Below are positions 1-9,526 of a stretch of DNA of 64,000 nt, piece by piece. The stretch's first letter is position 1. Every line of letters starts with the position of its first letter. Location of the stretch: NCBI GenBank assembly GCA_024234575.1, contig JACKOB010000003.1, positions 248,001-312,000 on the forward strand, written 5' to 3'. The DNA is from Hahellaceae bacterium. Lineage in GTDB: Bacteria; Pseudomonadota; Gammaproteobacteria; Pseudomonadales; Oleiphilaceae. Below the pieces are notes generated by a model. It saw only the letters and a list, made by a program, of their open reading frames with translations, did no database searches and had not been told where the DNA came from. The translations under genes were made by a program, and so were the position numbers.

Positions 1-116
1 CATTACTGCGGGATATGGAGCAAACAGAGAGAAGTGGGCAGTGTAATCATGGCAGACCAACCTGGACACAATTAACCATGAGTGAGCTCGATAAGCTTTT
101 TTTGCGTGGCCGATAA
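1..116 (+). CDS. mutL: DNA mismatch repair protein MutL, C-terminal end (partial)
   Basis: The window opens inside a gene. The frame starting at base 3 gives the last 37 residues and ends at TAA 114-116. It contains CNHGRPTW, the variant of the CPHGRP motif at the end of the MutL C-terminal dimerisation domain, followed by a short basic tail. MutL couples MutS mismatch recognition to strand incision. mutL directly upstream of miaA and hfq is the standard gammaproteobacterial order, which supports the assignment despite the short fragment. miaA follows after 29 bases, so the two are probably cotranscribed. Confidence 0.85.
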   Translation, partial: LLRDMEQTERSGQCNHGRPTWTQLTMSELDKLFLRGR

Positions 117-145
117 CCTATTTGCAAGCAAGGAGTTAATGAGTA

Positions 146-1138
146 ATGAATAACTCGACTAAACCCCTGGCGATTTGTTTAATGGGGCCAACTGCTTCAG
201 GAAAAACGGATCTTGCAGTCAATCTCGTGGCTTCATTTAATTGCGAAATTATCAGTGTGGACTCGGCGCTGATTTATCGTGGTATGGATATAGGTACTGC
301 CAAACCAGACGCTTCAATACTCAGTGTTGCGCCGCACCGCCTGATCGATATTCGTGACCCCGCAGAAGTATACTCTGTCGCACAGTTTCGTGAAGATGCT
401 TTAAAAGAAATGGCGGAGATTACCAGTCGTGGCAAGACGCCATTGTTGGTGGGGGGCACTATGATGTATTTCAAAGCGCTTTGTCAGGGCATCGCGTCGA
501 TGCCTAAAGCTAATGATGAACTTCGGCAACAGATATTATCCCAGGCAGAGCAAGATGGGTGGCAGGCAATGCACGAGCGTTTGACAGTTTTGGATCCAGC
601 AGCGGCAGAGAAAATCCACCCCAATAACCGCCAGCGAATATTGCGAGCGCTGGAAGTCTGCATGTTGTCTGGTAAAAAAATGTCTGATTTATGGGCTGGT
701 GCAAGTTGGGAGACTGGACAGAACGCCGACGGTGATTACACTAAGTGGGATGAGGTGTCTTTTGATGGCTTACCGTATTCAATTGTTAATTTAGCCATCG
801 CGCCCGCGGCGCGGCAAACATTGCATGATCGAATTGGGCAGCGCTTTCAACAAATGCTTGCCAACGGTTTTATTGAAGAGGTTGCAGGGCTTCGCCAAAG
901 AGCTGACTTACATAGCGAATTACCGTCGATAAGATCAGTAGGTTATCGTCAGGTATGGGAGTATCTTAGTGGCGGTTATTCTCGGGACGAAATGATTGAA
1001 AAAGGCACTGCTGCAACCAGGCAGCTTGCCAAGCGTCAGTTAACCTGGCTGCGCAGCTGGCCCGATGTGAACTGGCTGGAGTCAGAAGACTCTGAATTGA
1101 TTACAAAAACATTAGCAATACTTGCTGCAAAGGCGTGA
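146..1138 (+). CDS. miaA: tRNA dimethylallyltransferase MiaA
   Basis: MiaA transfers a dimethylallyl group to N6 of A37 in tRNAs that read UNN codons. This is the first step toward ms2i6A, which MiaB (encoded near 41 kb) completes. The 330-residue product has the P-loop [11 protein letters not shown] near residues 14-24, then [16 protein letters not shown] with the conserved Asp-Ser and Gly-Thr-Ala-Lys-Pro substrate-binding segments. RILRALEV and the basic [12 protein letters not shown] near the C-terminus are also typical. The ATG at 146 follows an AGGAG about 10 bases upstream. An ATG at 137 in another frame runs into a stop at once. Length is slightly above the usual 300-320. Confidence 0.97.
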   Translation: MNNSTKPLAICLMGPTASGKTDLAVNLVASFNCEIISVDSALIYRGMDIGTAKPDASILSVAPHRLIDIRDPAEVYSVAQFREDALKEMAEITSRGKTPLLVGGTMMYFKALCQGIASMPKANDELRQQILSQAEQDGWQAMHERLTVLDPAAAEKIHPNNRQRILRALEVCMLSGKKMSDLWAGASWETGQNADGDYTKWDEVSFDGLPYSIVNLAIAPAARQTLHDRIGQRFQQMLANGFIEEVAGLRQRADLHSELPSIRSVGYRQVWEYLSGGYSRDEMIEKGTAATRQLAKRQLTWLRSWPDVNWLESEDSELITKTLAILAAKA

Positions 1139-1220
1139 TATGATACCGCCTGCGCCAAAAGACTTAATTTTAGTGTTTCTCTCCATGATTGATTGATGAG
1201 TGACGCTGATTAATAGGTGA

Positions 1221-1250
1221 AATCAAACCTGAGGCTGAACTAGGTTGATT
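1221..1250 (+). other. Hairpin upstream of hfq
   Basis: AATCAAACCT and AGGTTGATT form a nine-pair stem with one bulged A around an 11-base loop. It lies about 60 bases before hfq in the miaA-hfq spacer. No U tract follows, so it is not an intrinsic terminator. It could be part of the hfq leader, whose translation is autoregulated in E. coli; that role is speculative here. Confidence 0.35.
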
Positions 1251-1312
1251 CGCCCATTATTTTCGTGGGATCGTTTGCCACAATTATTTTTTACTAAAAC
1301 AGGAGATTAGAA

Positions 1313-1564
1313 ATGTCAAAAGGGCATTCATTACAAGACCCTTACTTAAACGCTCTTCGCAAAGAACGCATACCAGTATCCATATTTTTGGTGAATGGAA
1401 TCAAGCTACAAGGGCAAATAGAATCTTTTGACCAGTTTGTTATTTTGCTAAAAAACACTGTTAGTCAGATGGTATATAAGCATGCAATCTCCACCGTAGT
1501 GCCAGCGCGCAATGTTCGTATTGCGCAGCCAGGCCTTGAAGATGGTGAAGAAGGAAACGCCTGA
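1313..1564 (+). CDS. hfq: RNA chaperone Hfq
   Basis: Hfq is the Sm-like homohexamer that anneals small RNAs to mRNAs and affects their stability. The 83-residue product begins [20 protein letters not shown] and carries the Sm1 core ([18 protein letters not shown]) and the Sm2 signature [11 protein letters not shown]. The lateral and proximal-site residues Q8, Q41, F42 and the YKH triad are present. The C-terminal tail after the Sm fold is short (about 15 residues, acidic), as in Pseudomonas and unlike the long E. coli tail. AGGAG lies about 8 bases before the ATG. It is placed between miaA and hflX as expected. Confidence 0.98.
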   Translation: MSKGHSLQDPYLNALRKERIPVSIFLVNGIKLQGQIESFDQFVILLKNTVSQMVYKHAISTVVPARNVRIAQPGLEDGEEGNA

Positions 1565-1581
1565 TAAGCGATATTGTGCCG

Positions 1582-1618
1582 GGGCAACCTTGTAGCGGAA
1601 TATTCTCTACGGTTGCCC
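1582..1618 (+). other. Stable hairpin just after hfq
   Basis: GGGCAACC (1582-1589) and GGTTGCCC (1611-1618) are perfect 8-base arms. Inside them GTAG (1592-1595) pairs with CTAC (1607-1610), extending the stem past a 2-base bulge. It starts 18 bases after the hfq stop codon. AAGGCG follows rather than a U run, so it is not a standard intrinsic terminator. It may be a 3'-UTR stability element. Confidence 0.5.
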
Positions 1619-1624
1619 AAGGCG

Positions 1625-1639
1625 TGAAAACGTTTACTG
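1625..1639 (+). repeat. 15-bp repeat, copy 1 (operator-like)
   Basis: TGAAAACGTTTACTG occurs here and again, identically, at 1773-1787 in the same hfq-hflX spacer. The CG-centred AAACGTTTAC core resembles the half-symmetric operators bound by LacI/GalR-family regulators. No such regulator is encoded in the window. Confidence 0.5.
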
Positions 1640-1657
1640 TTTGCTTTGGCATTCAGA

Positions 1658-1681
1658 TCCGCGGTCAGATTCTGTCGCGGA
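1658..1681 (+). other. Second hairpin in the hfq-hflX spacer
   Basis: TCCGCG and CGCGGA are perfect six-base arms around a 12-base loop, followed by GTCTTTCC. Together with the hairpin at 1582-1618 it makes the 245-base hfq-hflX gap unusually structured. The downstream U content is weak, so termination is possible but unproven. Confidence 0.35.
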
Positions 1682-1772
1682 GTCTTTCCGTATGTGTATT
1701 ATTTATGCATACGCGTCTGATCATAAGTATGATTTGTTTTTCCCTCACCGCTTCCTCCGCTTTCGCTTTGTA

Positions 1773-1787
1773 TGAAAACGTTTACTG
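1773..1787 (+). repeat. 15-bp repeat, copy 2 (operator-like)
   Basis: Second copy of TGAAAACGTTTACTG, 148 bases after the first and ending 22 bases before the hflX start codon. The next four bases, ATTT, extend a 15-base match to a site at 41822-41836 upstream of the DUF1820 gene. Confidence 0.5.
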
Positions 1788-1809
1788 ATTTCTTCGGGAG
1801 TGATTTCTT

Positions 1810-3129
1810 TTGTTTGACAGACCCAATACCGGCGAACGAGCGATTCTCGTTCATCTTGATGTTTATTCCGAGAAAGAAAAGGACGATATTTCTGAGTTCC
1901 GAGAGCTGGCTTTGTCGGCTGGTGCCGAGCCCCTGGCAACCATTGTAGGAAGCCGTGATCGTCCGAATCCGAGATATTTTGTGGGAACAGGCAAGCTGGA
2001 TGAGTTGCTGCAGGCTGTGCAGTTGCATGAAGTCGAGCTGGTCATGTTCAATCACACGCTTAGCCCCAGCCAGGAAAGAAACCTCGAAAAAGAGCTGCAA
2101 TGCAGGGTAATCGATCGTACCGGGTTAATTCTCGATATTTTTGCCCAACGTGCAAGAACCCACGAAGGTAAACTGCAGGTCGAGCTGGCCCAGCTTGAGC
2201 ATATGTCGACACGCCTTATCCGAGGGTGGACCCACCTTGAACGTCAAAAAGGTGGTATTGGTTTGCGTGGTCCGGGTGAAACACAGCTCGAAACAGACCG
2301 CCGTTTGCTGCGGGCGCGAATCAAATATATTCAGGGGCGACTGGAAAAAGTCAGAAAGCAGCGAATTCAGGGGCGCCGTGCGCGTGCACGGGCAGAGATC
2401 CCAACCGTGTCATTGGTTGGCTATACCAATGCGGGTAAATCAACCCTGTTTAATAAAATTACGGAAGCATCGGTTTACGCGGCGGACCAGTTGTTTGCGA
2501 CGCTCGATCCAACCCTAAGACGAATTGAACTTCCCGAGTTGGGCCCCGTGGTTTTAGCTGATACCGTGGGGTTTATCAGGCATTTGCCCCACAAGCTTGT
2601 AGAAGCTTTCAGGGCAACCCTTGAAGAAACCTGTAATGCGACGTTGTTGTTGCATATCATTGATGCCCATGATGATAATCGCCTCGACAATATCAAACAG
2701 GTGCAGCATGTTCTTAGAGAAATTGACGCCCATGAAATCCCGCAATTAAGTGTCTATAACAAGCTTGATTTGCTGGAGGGTATGAGCCCACGTACAGATA
2801 TCAATGAAGAAGGCAGCCCCGAGCGCGTGTGGGTGTCAGCGGTCAATGGTGATGGTATTGATCTACTTTTAAAAGCTGTTGCCGAGCTGTTGCTGTCAGA
2901 TGTTTATGATCAGACGATTAAAATTTCACCTGAAATGGGACGATTGCGGGCCAAACTCTATGAGTTGGGTGCGGTCAATGCCGAAACCCATGAGCCAGAT
3001 GGTAATAGTCTGGTCAGTATACGGTTGCAGTTTCGTGACTGGCGAAAAGCATTATCAAAGCTTGGTATTAAAGAGGATACCATCGAAATAGTGGGGGCAT
3101 CAGATGCTATCGAATCGACTGATGAGTAA
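1810..3129 (+). CDS. hflX: GTPase HflX
   Basis: HflX is a ribosome-associated GTPase that splits stalled 70S ribosomes after stress. The 439-residue product has the N-terminal HflX domain, a basic coiled linker (RIKYIQGRLEKVRKQR), then the G domain with G1 GYTNAGKSTLF, G2/G3 including DTVGFI, and NKLD as G4. The start is TTG at 1810, preceded by CGGGAG about 7 bases upstream. The encoded FDRPNTGERAILVHLD matches the usual HflX N-terminus, so TTG is preferred over any internal ATG. It lies downstream of hfq and upstream of hflK, as in other gammaproteobacteria. Confidence 0.95.
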   Translation: MFDRPNTGERAILVHLDVYSEKEKDDISEFRELALSAGAEPLATIVGSRDRPNPRYFVGTGKLDELLQAVQLHEVELVMFNHTLSPSQERNLEKELQCRVIDRTGLILDIFAQRARTHEGKLQVELAQLEHMSTRLIRGWTHLERQKGGIGLRGPGETQLETDRRLLRARIKYIQGRLEKVRKQRIQGRRARARAEIPTVSLVGYTNAGKSTLFNKITEASVYAADQLFATLDPTLRRIELPELGPVVLADTVGFIRHLPHKLVEAFRATLEETCNATLLLHIIDAHDDNRLDNIKQVQHVLREIDAHEIPQLSVYNKLDLLEGMSPRTDINEEGSPERVWVSAVNGDGIDLLLKAVAELLLSDVYDQTIKISPEMGRLRAKLYELGAVNAETHEPDGNSLVSIRLQFRDWRKALSKLGIKEDTIEIVGASDAIESTDE

Positions 3130-3294
3130 CCAATTAGGCGTCAGATGAAAGAGCAAAAGGTGAGAGTCTAATTTTCAGGCCTTGTTTTGGCGCGTTAAAC
3201 TTGCCGAAGGGCTTGAAGATCAATAGTATTGTCCCCAACTAGGTTTTTGAACAATTTAATCCGATAACTTTCACAATGACGGACGGAGATCATT

Positions 3295-4467
3295 ATGGCT
3301 TGGAATGAGCCGGGTGGTAACAAGAATAACCAAGACCCATGGGGTGGTGGTAACAAGGGTGGCGATCAAGGCCCTCCTGATCTTGATGAGGCCCTTAAAA
3401 AAGGTATGGAAAAACTGAACGCGTTATTTGGCGGTAAGTCTGGCGGCGGTCAGGGAGGCTCGTCTTCTTCGGGCAAAGGTATGGGAGGGCTATTTATTCT
3501 GGCCCTTCTCGTTCTTGTCGTGATTGCCGGTCTTCAGTCGGTTTATACCGTCAACGAAAGAGAAAAGGCGGTTGTACTGCGGTTTGGTAAGTTTCATGAG
3601 GTGGTTGGCCCGGGCTTGCAGTTCCGTTTGCCACTGATTGATAGTGTTGAAAAAGTAGATGTCACCCGAGTAAGAACGGCTAGTTCCCACGGTCAAATGC
3701 TGACAGAGGATGAGAATATCGTCGAAGCGGTATTGCAGGTTCAATATGTAGTTAGTGATCCACGAGCATTTGTGCTGCAGATTCGTGATCCTGAGAGAAC
3801 CCTGGATTATGCCACCGACAGTGCGCTTAGGCATGAGGTGGGGAGTGCAGTCTTGAACCAGGTGTTAACCGAAGGCCGTTCTGCTTTAGCTATTCGTATT
3901 CAAGATCGTCTACAGGGGTATTTGGATGTTTATGAGTCTGGTTTAAGTATCAGTAAAGTTAACATCGAAGATACATTTGCCCCGAAGGACGTACAAGCTG
4001 CGTTTAGAGATGTGCAAAGTGCTATCGAGGATGAGCAGCGCGAGATTAACCAGGCGGAGCAGTACAAAAACAAAATTGTACCGGAAGCACGAGGTAAGTC
4101 TCAGCGTATGCTTGAAGAGGCAAACGCTTATAAAGAAGAAGTTATTGCTCGGGCAGAGGGTGAAACAGCACGTTTTACGAAACTTTTGCGAGCATATGAG
4201 CTGGCACCTGACGTAACGAGAGAGCGTATGTACCTTGATACGCTTCAGAAAGTGATGAGTAACACCAGTAAAGTGTTAGTTGATGTTGAAGGTGGCAATA
4301 ACATGATGTACTTACCCCTGGATAAGATGATGTCTGGAAGTGCAGGTGGCGGTAAGTCTTCTGCAATACCTGATGTAACTTCATCTTCAGATATAGAAGC
4401 TTTGACCAGCAAGGTGATCGAAGAGATCCGTGCGCGTCAGAACGATAGTTCCAGGAGAGGGAGATAA
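3295..4467 (+). CDS. hflK: FtsH protease modulator HflK
   Basis: HflK forms, with HflC, a large membrane cage around the AAA protease FtsH and limits its access to membrane substrates. The 390-residue protein has a Gly/Asn-rich cytoplasmic N-terminus (MAWNEPGG, several GG clusters, residues 1-65), one transmembrane helix (about 66-85), then the periplasmic SPFH/band-7 domain beginning YTVNEREKAVVLRFGK. A long helical region follows (SQRMLEEANAYKEEVIARAEGE). GGAG precedes the ATG. hflC follows after a 3-base gap, so the two are translationally linked. Confidence 0.97.
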   Translation: MAWNEPGGNKNNQDPWGGGNKGGDQGPPDLDEALKKGMEKLNALFGGKSGGGQGGSSSSGKGMGGLFILALLVLVVIAGLQSVYTVNEREKAVVLRFGKFHEVVGPGLQFRLPLIDSVEKVDVTRVRTASSHGQMLTEDENIVEAVLQVQYVVSDPRAFVLQIRDPERTLDYATDSALRHEVGSAVLNQVLTEGRSALAIRIQDRLQGYLDVYESGLSISKVNIEDTFAPKDVQAAFRDVQSAIEDEQREINQAEQYKNKIVPEARGKSQRMLEEANAYKEEVIARAEGETARFTKLLRAYELAPDVTRERMYLDTLQKVMSNTSKVLVDVEGGNNMMYLPLDKMMSGSAGGGKSSAIPDVTSSSDIEALTSKVIEEIRARQNDSSRRGR

Positions 4468-4470
4468 GTT

Positions 4471-5364
4471 ATGGGGGGTCGTACTTTTGCATTAGTTATT
4501 AGTGGTCTGTTGCTTCTGTTGCTGGGCAATGCAACGCTTTACATCGTCAACGAGCCGGAAGAAGGTGTGTTACTGCGGTTTGGTAAGTTGCACAAGACAG
4601 ATATTCAGCCAGGGTTGCATTTCAAGCTTCCATTTGTTGATGAAGTGAGAAAATTTGATACGCGAGTATTGGTGTTGGACTCCACTCCAAGGGAGTATCT
4701 GACAGTGGAGCAAAAACCATTGGTTGTTGACTCTTACGCTACCTGGAGAATTGTCGATGTCGCGAAATTTTACACTTCTACCTCAGGAGACGAGCGTCGG
4801 GCAACTCAATTGATGGCTTCACGGATTGATAACGGGCTTCGTGATCAGTTTGGTGTGCGTACTATGCATGAGGTTGTCTCTGGGCAACGTGATGAGTTAA
4901 TGACCGATATTACTAGAATAATAGATGCATTCACTCGCAAGGAGTTTGGCATCGAAGTGTTGGGAATACGTCTGAAAGCGGTAGATCTGCATAAGGACGT
5001 GAGTAGTGATGTTTTTAGGCGGATGCGTACTGCCAGAGAAAAAATTGCCCAGGATCATCGGTCAAAGGGTAAAGAGCTTGCCGAGGGTATCCGTGCGGAT
5101 GCTGACAGGCAAAAAGTTGTTTTAGAAGCGCAGGCCTTTAAAGAGGCAGAACGTATCCGTGGTGAAGGTGATGAGATTGCCTCCCGCACCTATGCAGAAG
5201 CCTTTAGCAAAAATCCTGAGTTTTATTCGTTTAATCGAAGCCTAACCGCTTACGAGAATACTTTTACATCTCGTTCTGATGTCTTGGTTATCGATCCGGA
5301 TAGCGACTTCCTCAAGTACCTGAAAGACTCTGGCGGTAAGAAGGCTGGAGGCGCTGCAAAATAA
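4471..5364 (+). CDS. hflC: FtsH protease modulator HflC
   Basis: HflC is the partner of HflK in the FtsH-regulating complex. The 297-residue protein has an N-terminal membrane anchor (ALVISGLLLLLLGNATLYIV), the SPFH start NEPEEGVLLRFGKLHK, and the helical segment GIRADADRQKVVLEAQAFKE. It ends with the conserved SFNRSLTAYENTF and DVLVIDPDSDFLKYL. The start ATG lies 3 bases after hflK. A strong intrinsic terminator follows about 50 bases after the stop. Confidence 0.97.
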   Translation: MGGRTFALVISGLLLLLLGNATLYIVNEPEEGVLLRFGKLHKTDIQPGLHFKLPFVDEVRKFDTRVLVLDSTPREYLTVEQKPLVVDSYATWRIVDVAKFYTSTSGDERRATQLMASRIDNGLRDQFGVRTMHEVVSGQRDELMTDITRIIDAFTRKEFGIEVLGIRLKAVDLHKDVSSDVFRRMRTAREKIAQDHRSKGKELAEGIRADADRQKVVLEAQAFKEAERIRGEGDEIASRTYAEAFSKNPEFYSFNRSLTAYENTFTSRSDVLVIDPDSDFLKYLKDSGGKKAGGAAK

Positions 5365-5416
5365 TATAGTGGCTTGCGTATAGGGTAAACTCCATTGTTG
5401 CCAGTACGTTAAGTGT

Positions 5417-5463
5417 AAAACCGGGGGTTTTTGGTGTAATCGCCAGACATTCCCGGTTTTTTT
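5417..5463 (+). terminator. Intrinsic terminator after hflKC
   Basis: AAAACCGGG (5417-5425) pairs perfectly with CCCGGTTTT (5452-5460), and the T run continues to 5463. The loop is 26 bases and could hold a small inner pairing. It closes the mutL-hflC transcription block before the DUF2065 gene. Confidence 0.75.
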
Positions 5464-5568
5464 GTGTCGCATAAAGAGGTAAAATCCCTTCGCTTTATTT
5501 TCGAAGTGAAAACTCGCCTGACTGTTTACTCTTGGCGGCGGTTTTTCGTTTCATAATTTGGGTGACCC

Positions 5569-5787
5569 GTGAGTCTGCAGGTGAGTATGCTTGGCGAAAT
5601 TAACTGGCAGGATTTTGCGGTCGCTTTTAGCCTGATGCTTGTGCTTGAAGGTATTATTCCCTTTCTCTACCCAGAGCGGTGGAAGAATTTGGTAGCAACT
5701 TTGGCCAGGGTGGATAGTAAAACCATGCGAATCATGGGGTTGATTAGTATGGTTATTGGAACGGCTTTACTATACTGGGTGCGCTGA
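5569..5787 (+). CDS. DUF2065 (YjeT-like) small membrane protein
   Basis: A 72-residue (from GTG 5569) or 66-residue (from ATG 5587) protein with two hydrophobic segments. WQDFAVAFSLMLVLEGIIPFLYPERWK matches the YjeT/DUF2065 signature of an early helix ending LEGxxPxLYPxxW. A second helix (IMGLISMVIGTALLYWV) ends the protein. The function is unknown. In E. coli yjeT also lies between hflC and purA, so the location is conserved. The shorter ATG form matches the usual family length of 61-66 residues better; neither start has a strong ribosome binding site. Confidence 0.85.
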   Translation: MSLQVSMLGEINWQDFAVAFSLMLVLEGIIPFLYPERWKNLVATLARVDSKTMRIMGLISMVIGTALLYWVR

Positions 5788-5875
5788 GTTTGCCACCTGA
5801 TAGTACCGCAGCTTTCCGAGGAAATGACCGTCCACCTGGAATGTTTTGGGCTGAAATAGTAAAACAGGAAAACGT

Positions 5876-7051
5876 ATGAGCAAGTCTGACCGTTGGTTAT
5901 TACCTGACGGAGTAGAAGAATTGTTGCCTCCGCAGGCGTGGTCGGCAGAGTCATTACGCCGAAAGCTACTCGATCTTTATCGATTATGGGGGTATGAGCT
6001 GATCTCCCCTCCATTGATCGAATATCTTGAATCTCTCCTTACCGGTACAGGTAACGATCTCGATCTACAGACATTTAAGGTCACCGACCAGTTAACCGGT
6101 CGGTTGATGGGCGTGAGAGCAGATATCACACCTCAGGCTGCCCGCATTGATGCGCACTGTTGGAAGAAAAAGGGAGTGAGCCGGCTTTGTTATGCCGATT
6201 CGGTGCTGCATACGACGCCAGAAAACCAAATGACCGGAAGAAGTCCAATCCAGGTAGGATGTGAACTCTTCGGTAGCCGTTCACTGGCCAGTGATATTGA
6301 AATCATTCGTTTGATGATAGAGACCATTGCAATGACTGGTTCGGAGCAGCTGCATTTGGACCTTTCTCATGTTGGTTTGTTTAAAGGCTTAATTGCTGAT
6401 ATTGACATATCAGCAGATAACGAAAAGCTGTTAACGGACGCTGTGCGCAGAAAGTCCCTGCCGGACGTATCGGCGCTGCTGGCAGAAATGCAGATAGATG
6501 CCAGTGCAGCTGAAAGATTAAAAAGTCTTCCTGGGTTAATTGGCGGTATTGAAATTCTTGATACAGCCCAGGATCTGTTTGCTGATGCCAATGAAGCCGC
6601 AACATCCGCGATTGCTGAGCTTAAAGAAATCTGTCAACACATTGCGGCGATGTACCCGAACTTGTCTATTAGTATCGATCTTGCTGATTTACGCGGCTAT
6701 CACTATCATACCGGGTTGGTTTTTACCGGTTATGTTAAGGGGTGTGGCAGGGTGTTGGCCAAAGGGGGCCGTTATGATGCGATTGGTCAGGTCTTTGGGC
6801 GGGCCAGGGCTGCAACCGGATTTAGCTGTGATCTAAAGTCGCTTGTAGAAATTGCTAATGTCGAAGAAATACCGCGTGCCATCTATGCGCCTGCGGCGAG
6901 TGATGCTGAACTGATTAAAACAGTGGCGTCACTGCGAATAACCGAACGAGTTATTCAGGGTTTTGAAGACGACAAGGTCACTCCTGCAGAGCTGGGCTGT
7001 GATCGTGTGTTAGTTAAAACAGATTCCGGGTGGGTGGTTGAAGCTATCTAG
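5876..7051 (+). CDS. hisZ: ATP phosphoribosyltransferase regulatory subunit HisZ
   Basis: HisZ is a catalytically dead paralogue of histidyl-tRNA synthetase. It pairs with short-form HisG to make the first enzyme of histidine biosynthesis. The 391-residue product begins LPDGVEELLPPQA, where HisZ binds the complex, and has class II synthetase core segments (LMGVRADITPQAARI; YHTGLVFTGYVKG; LAKGGRYDAIG). It lacks the anticodon-binding C-terminal domain of true HisRS. Its presence implies that this organism uses a short HisG encoded elsewhere. AGGAAA precedes the ATG. hisZ upstream of purA is typical of Pseudomonas-like genomes. Confidence 0.95.
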   Translation: MSKSDRWLLPDGVEELLPPQAWSAESLRRKLLDLYRLWGYELISPPLIEYLESLLTGTGNDLDLQTFKVTDQLTGRLMGVRADITPQAARIDAHCWKKKGVSRLCYADSVLHTTPENQMTGRSPIQVGCELFGSRSLASDIEIIRLMIETIAMTGSEQLHLDLSHVGLFKGLIADIDISADNEKLLTDAVRRKSLPDVSALLAEMQIDASAAERLKSLPGLIGGIEILDTAQDLFADANEAATSAIAELKEICQHIAAMYPNLSISIDLADLRGYHYHTGLVFTGYVKGCGRVLAKGGRYDAIGQVFGRARAATGFSCDLKSLVEIANVEEIPRAIYAPAASDAELIKTVASLRITERVIQGFEDDKVTPAELGCDRVLVKTDSGWVVEAI

Positions 7052-7092
7052 GCTTCGCTGGTGCCAGAACGATTAATGTAGTGAGTGATTGA

Positions 7093-8394
<1,302 letters not shown>

Positions 8395-8408
8395 GTAGAT
8401 ATAGAAAT

Positions 8409-8437
8409 AAAAAAGGTGCCATCGAGCACCTTTTTTA
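8409..8437. terminator. Bidirectional terminator between purA and cmoB
   Basis: AAAGGTGC (8412-8419) pairs with GCACCTTT (8426-8433) around the 6-base loop CATCGA. Extra A bases upstream and T bases downstream let it work on both strands. It separates convergent purA and cmoB. Confidence 0.85.
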
Positions 8438-8522
8438 TTACCTGTCTAAACGTCACTTTCTCTTTCCCGTGAGATGACAGGCACAGCACGCCTGTGGATG
8501 TTGTAAGCACGGGGTAGCTTAT

Positions 8523-9509
8523 CTACTTTTCAGCGATAAACGTCGCTCGCATCGGTGCCGGATAGCCCTCAATGGTTTTAGTCTGGTCTTCGGGGTCAAG
8601 GAAGTCAGGCAATGACTGATAGGTCATCCACTCTGTGGAATGTTGCTCTTCAGTCGTCGTCGTCGATACATCAACCAGCCTGATATTTTTGAAGCCTGCT
8701 CGCTGCAGCCACAATTCCAGCGTTGCCGTTGTAGGGATAAACCAGACGTTGCGCATCATCGCGTAACGATCCTCGGGAACCAGGGAATAGCCTTTTGGTC
8801 CTTCTACTACCAGTGTTTCAAGCACTAAACTCCCACCCTTGCGAAGGGTACCTTTTAATTCGAGCAGGTGGTCAATAGGGGATTTCCGGTGGTAAAGCAC
8901 GCCCATCGAAAAGGTGACGTCAAAACCCTCCAGATTGGCTGGAATTTCTTCCATACGAAATGGTAGTAAATCAACGGGAGCATTCTCACCTGCGTATTTT
9001 TTAACAGCGAGAAACTGCATCAGAAACAGCTGGCTGGGGTCGATCCCAATGACTCGTGCCGCTCCCGCTCCCAACATTCTCCAGCAGTGGTAGCCAGAGC
9101 CGCAGCCAACATCGAGTATGACTTTATGCGCTAAATCTGGCAGGTGGGGGAGCAGCCGGTTCCACTTCCAGTCTGATCGCCACTCGGTTTCAATCGTTGT
9201 GCCAAAGAAGTTAAATGGTCCTTTCCGCCAAGGGGACAACCCTTTCAGGCCCACTTGAAGGCTAAGAGCCTGTTCTTCTGTTATTTCAGTGACATCGCCG
9301 ATTTGTAGTGTGGCCGCGGTGAAATCCAGTTGCGTTGTGGTGACCTCGGGAAGCTGGTTGACAGCTTTCGACCAACGAGCGATATCCCCATGTATATTTT
9401 CGACCAGCTTTTCCTTGGCAAGTTGGCGTAAGCCAGGGCCCCATTTTGCCAAATGGCTGTTGTCTATAAAGCTAAATAGATTGGTATAGATCTTGTCTAA
9501 ATCCAGCAT
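8523..9509 (-). CDS. cmoB: tRNA U34 carboxymethyltransferase CmoB
   Basis: CmoB transfers the carboxymethyl group of carboxy-SAM to 5-hydroxyuridine at tRNA position 34, giving cmo5U. The 328-residue protein has the conserved LSPWRKGPFNFFG and TEWRSDWKWNRLLPHL, the SAM loop ILDVGCGSGYHCWRM, and VFSMGVLYHRKSP-type and TTTEEQHSTEWM segments (here beginning TFSMGVLYHRKSP). It ends DFLDPEDQTKTIEGYPAP. All of these match E. coli CmoB in order and spacing. It lies 17 bases downstream of cmoA on the same strand, so both steps of the pathway are cotranscribed. Confidence 0.97.
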   Translation of the reverse strand: MLDLDKIYTNLFSFIDNSHLAKWGPGLRQLAKEKLVENIHGDIARWSKAVNQLPEVTTTQLDFTAATLQIGDVTEITEEQALSLQVGLKGLSPWRKGPFNFFGTTIETEWRSDWKWNRLLPHLPDLAHKVILDVGCGSGYHCWRMLGAGAARVIGIDPSQLFLMQFLAVKKYAGENAPVDLLPFRMEEIPANLEGFDVTFSMGVLYHRKSPIDHLLELKGTLRKGGSLVLETLVVEGPKGYSLVPEDRYAMMRNVWFIPTTATLELWLQRAGFKNIRLVDVSTTTTEEQHSTEWMTYQSLPDFLDPEDQTKTIEGYPAPMRATFIAEK

Positions 9510-9526
9510 GATTGATTCCGGATCAC

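Noticed and set aside
1576..1788. 70-codon frame between hfq and hflX
   Set aside because: No ribosome binding site, overlaps the hairpins and both repeat copies, and the product looks like random coding; better explained as structured non-coding spacer.
2141..2518. 125-codon frame overlapping hflX
   Set aside because: Lies wholly inside hflX in another frame; hflX has all family motifs.
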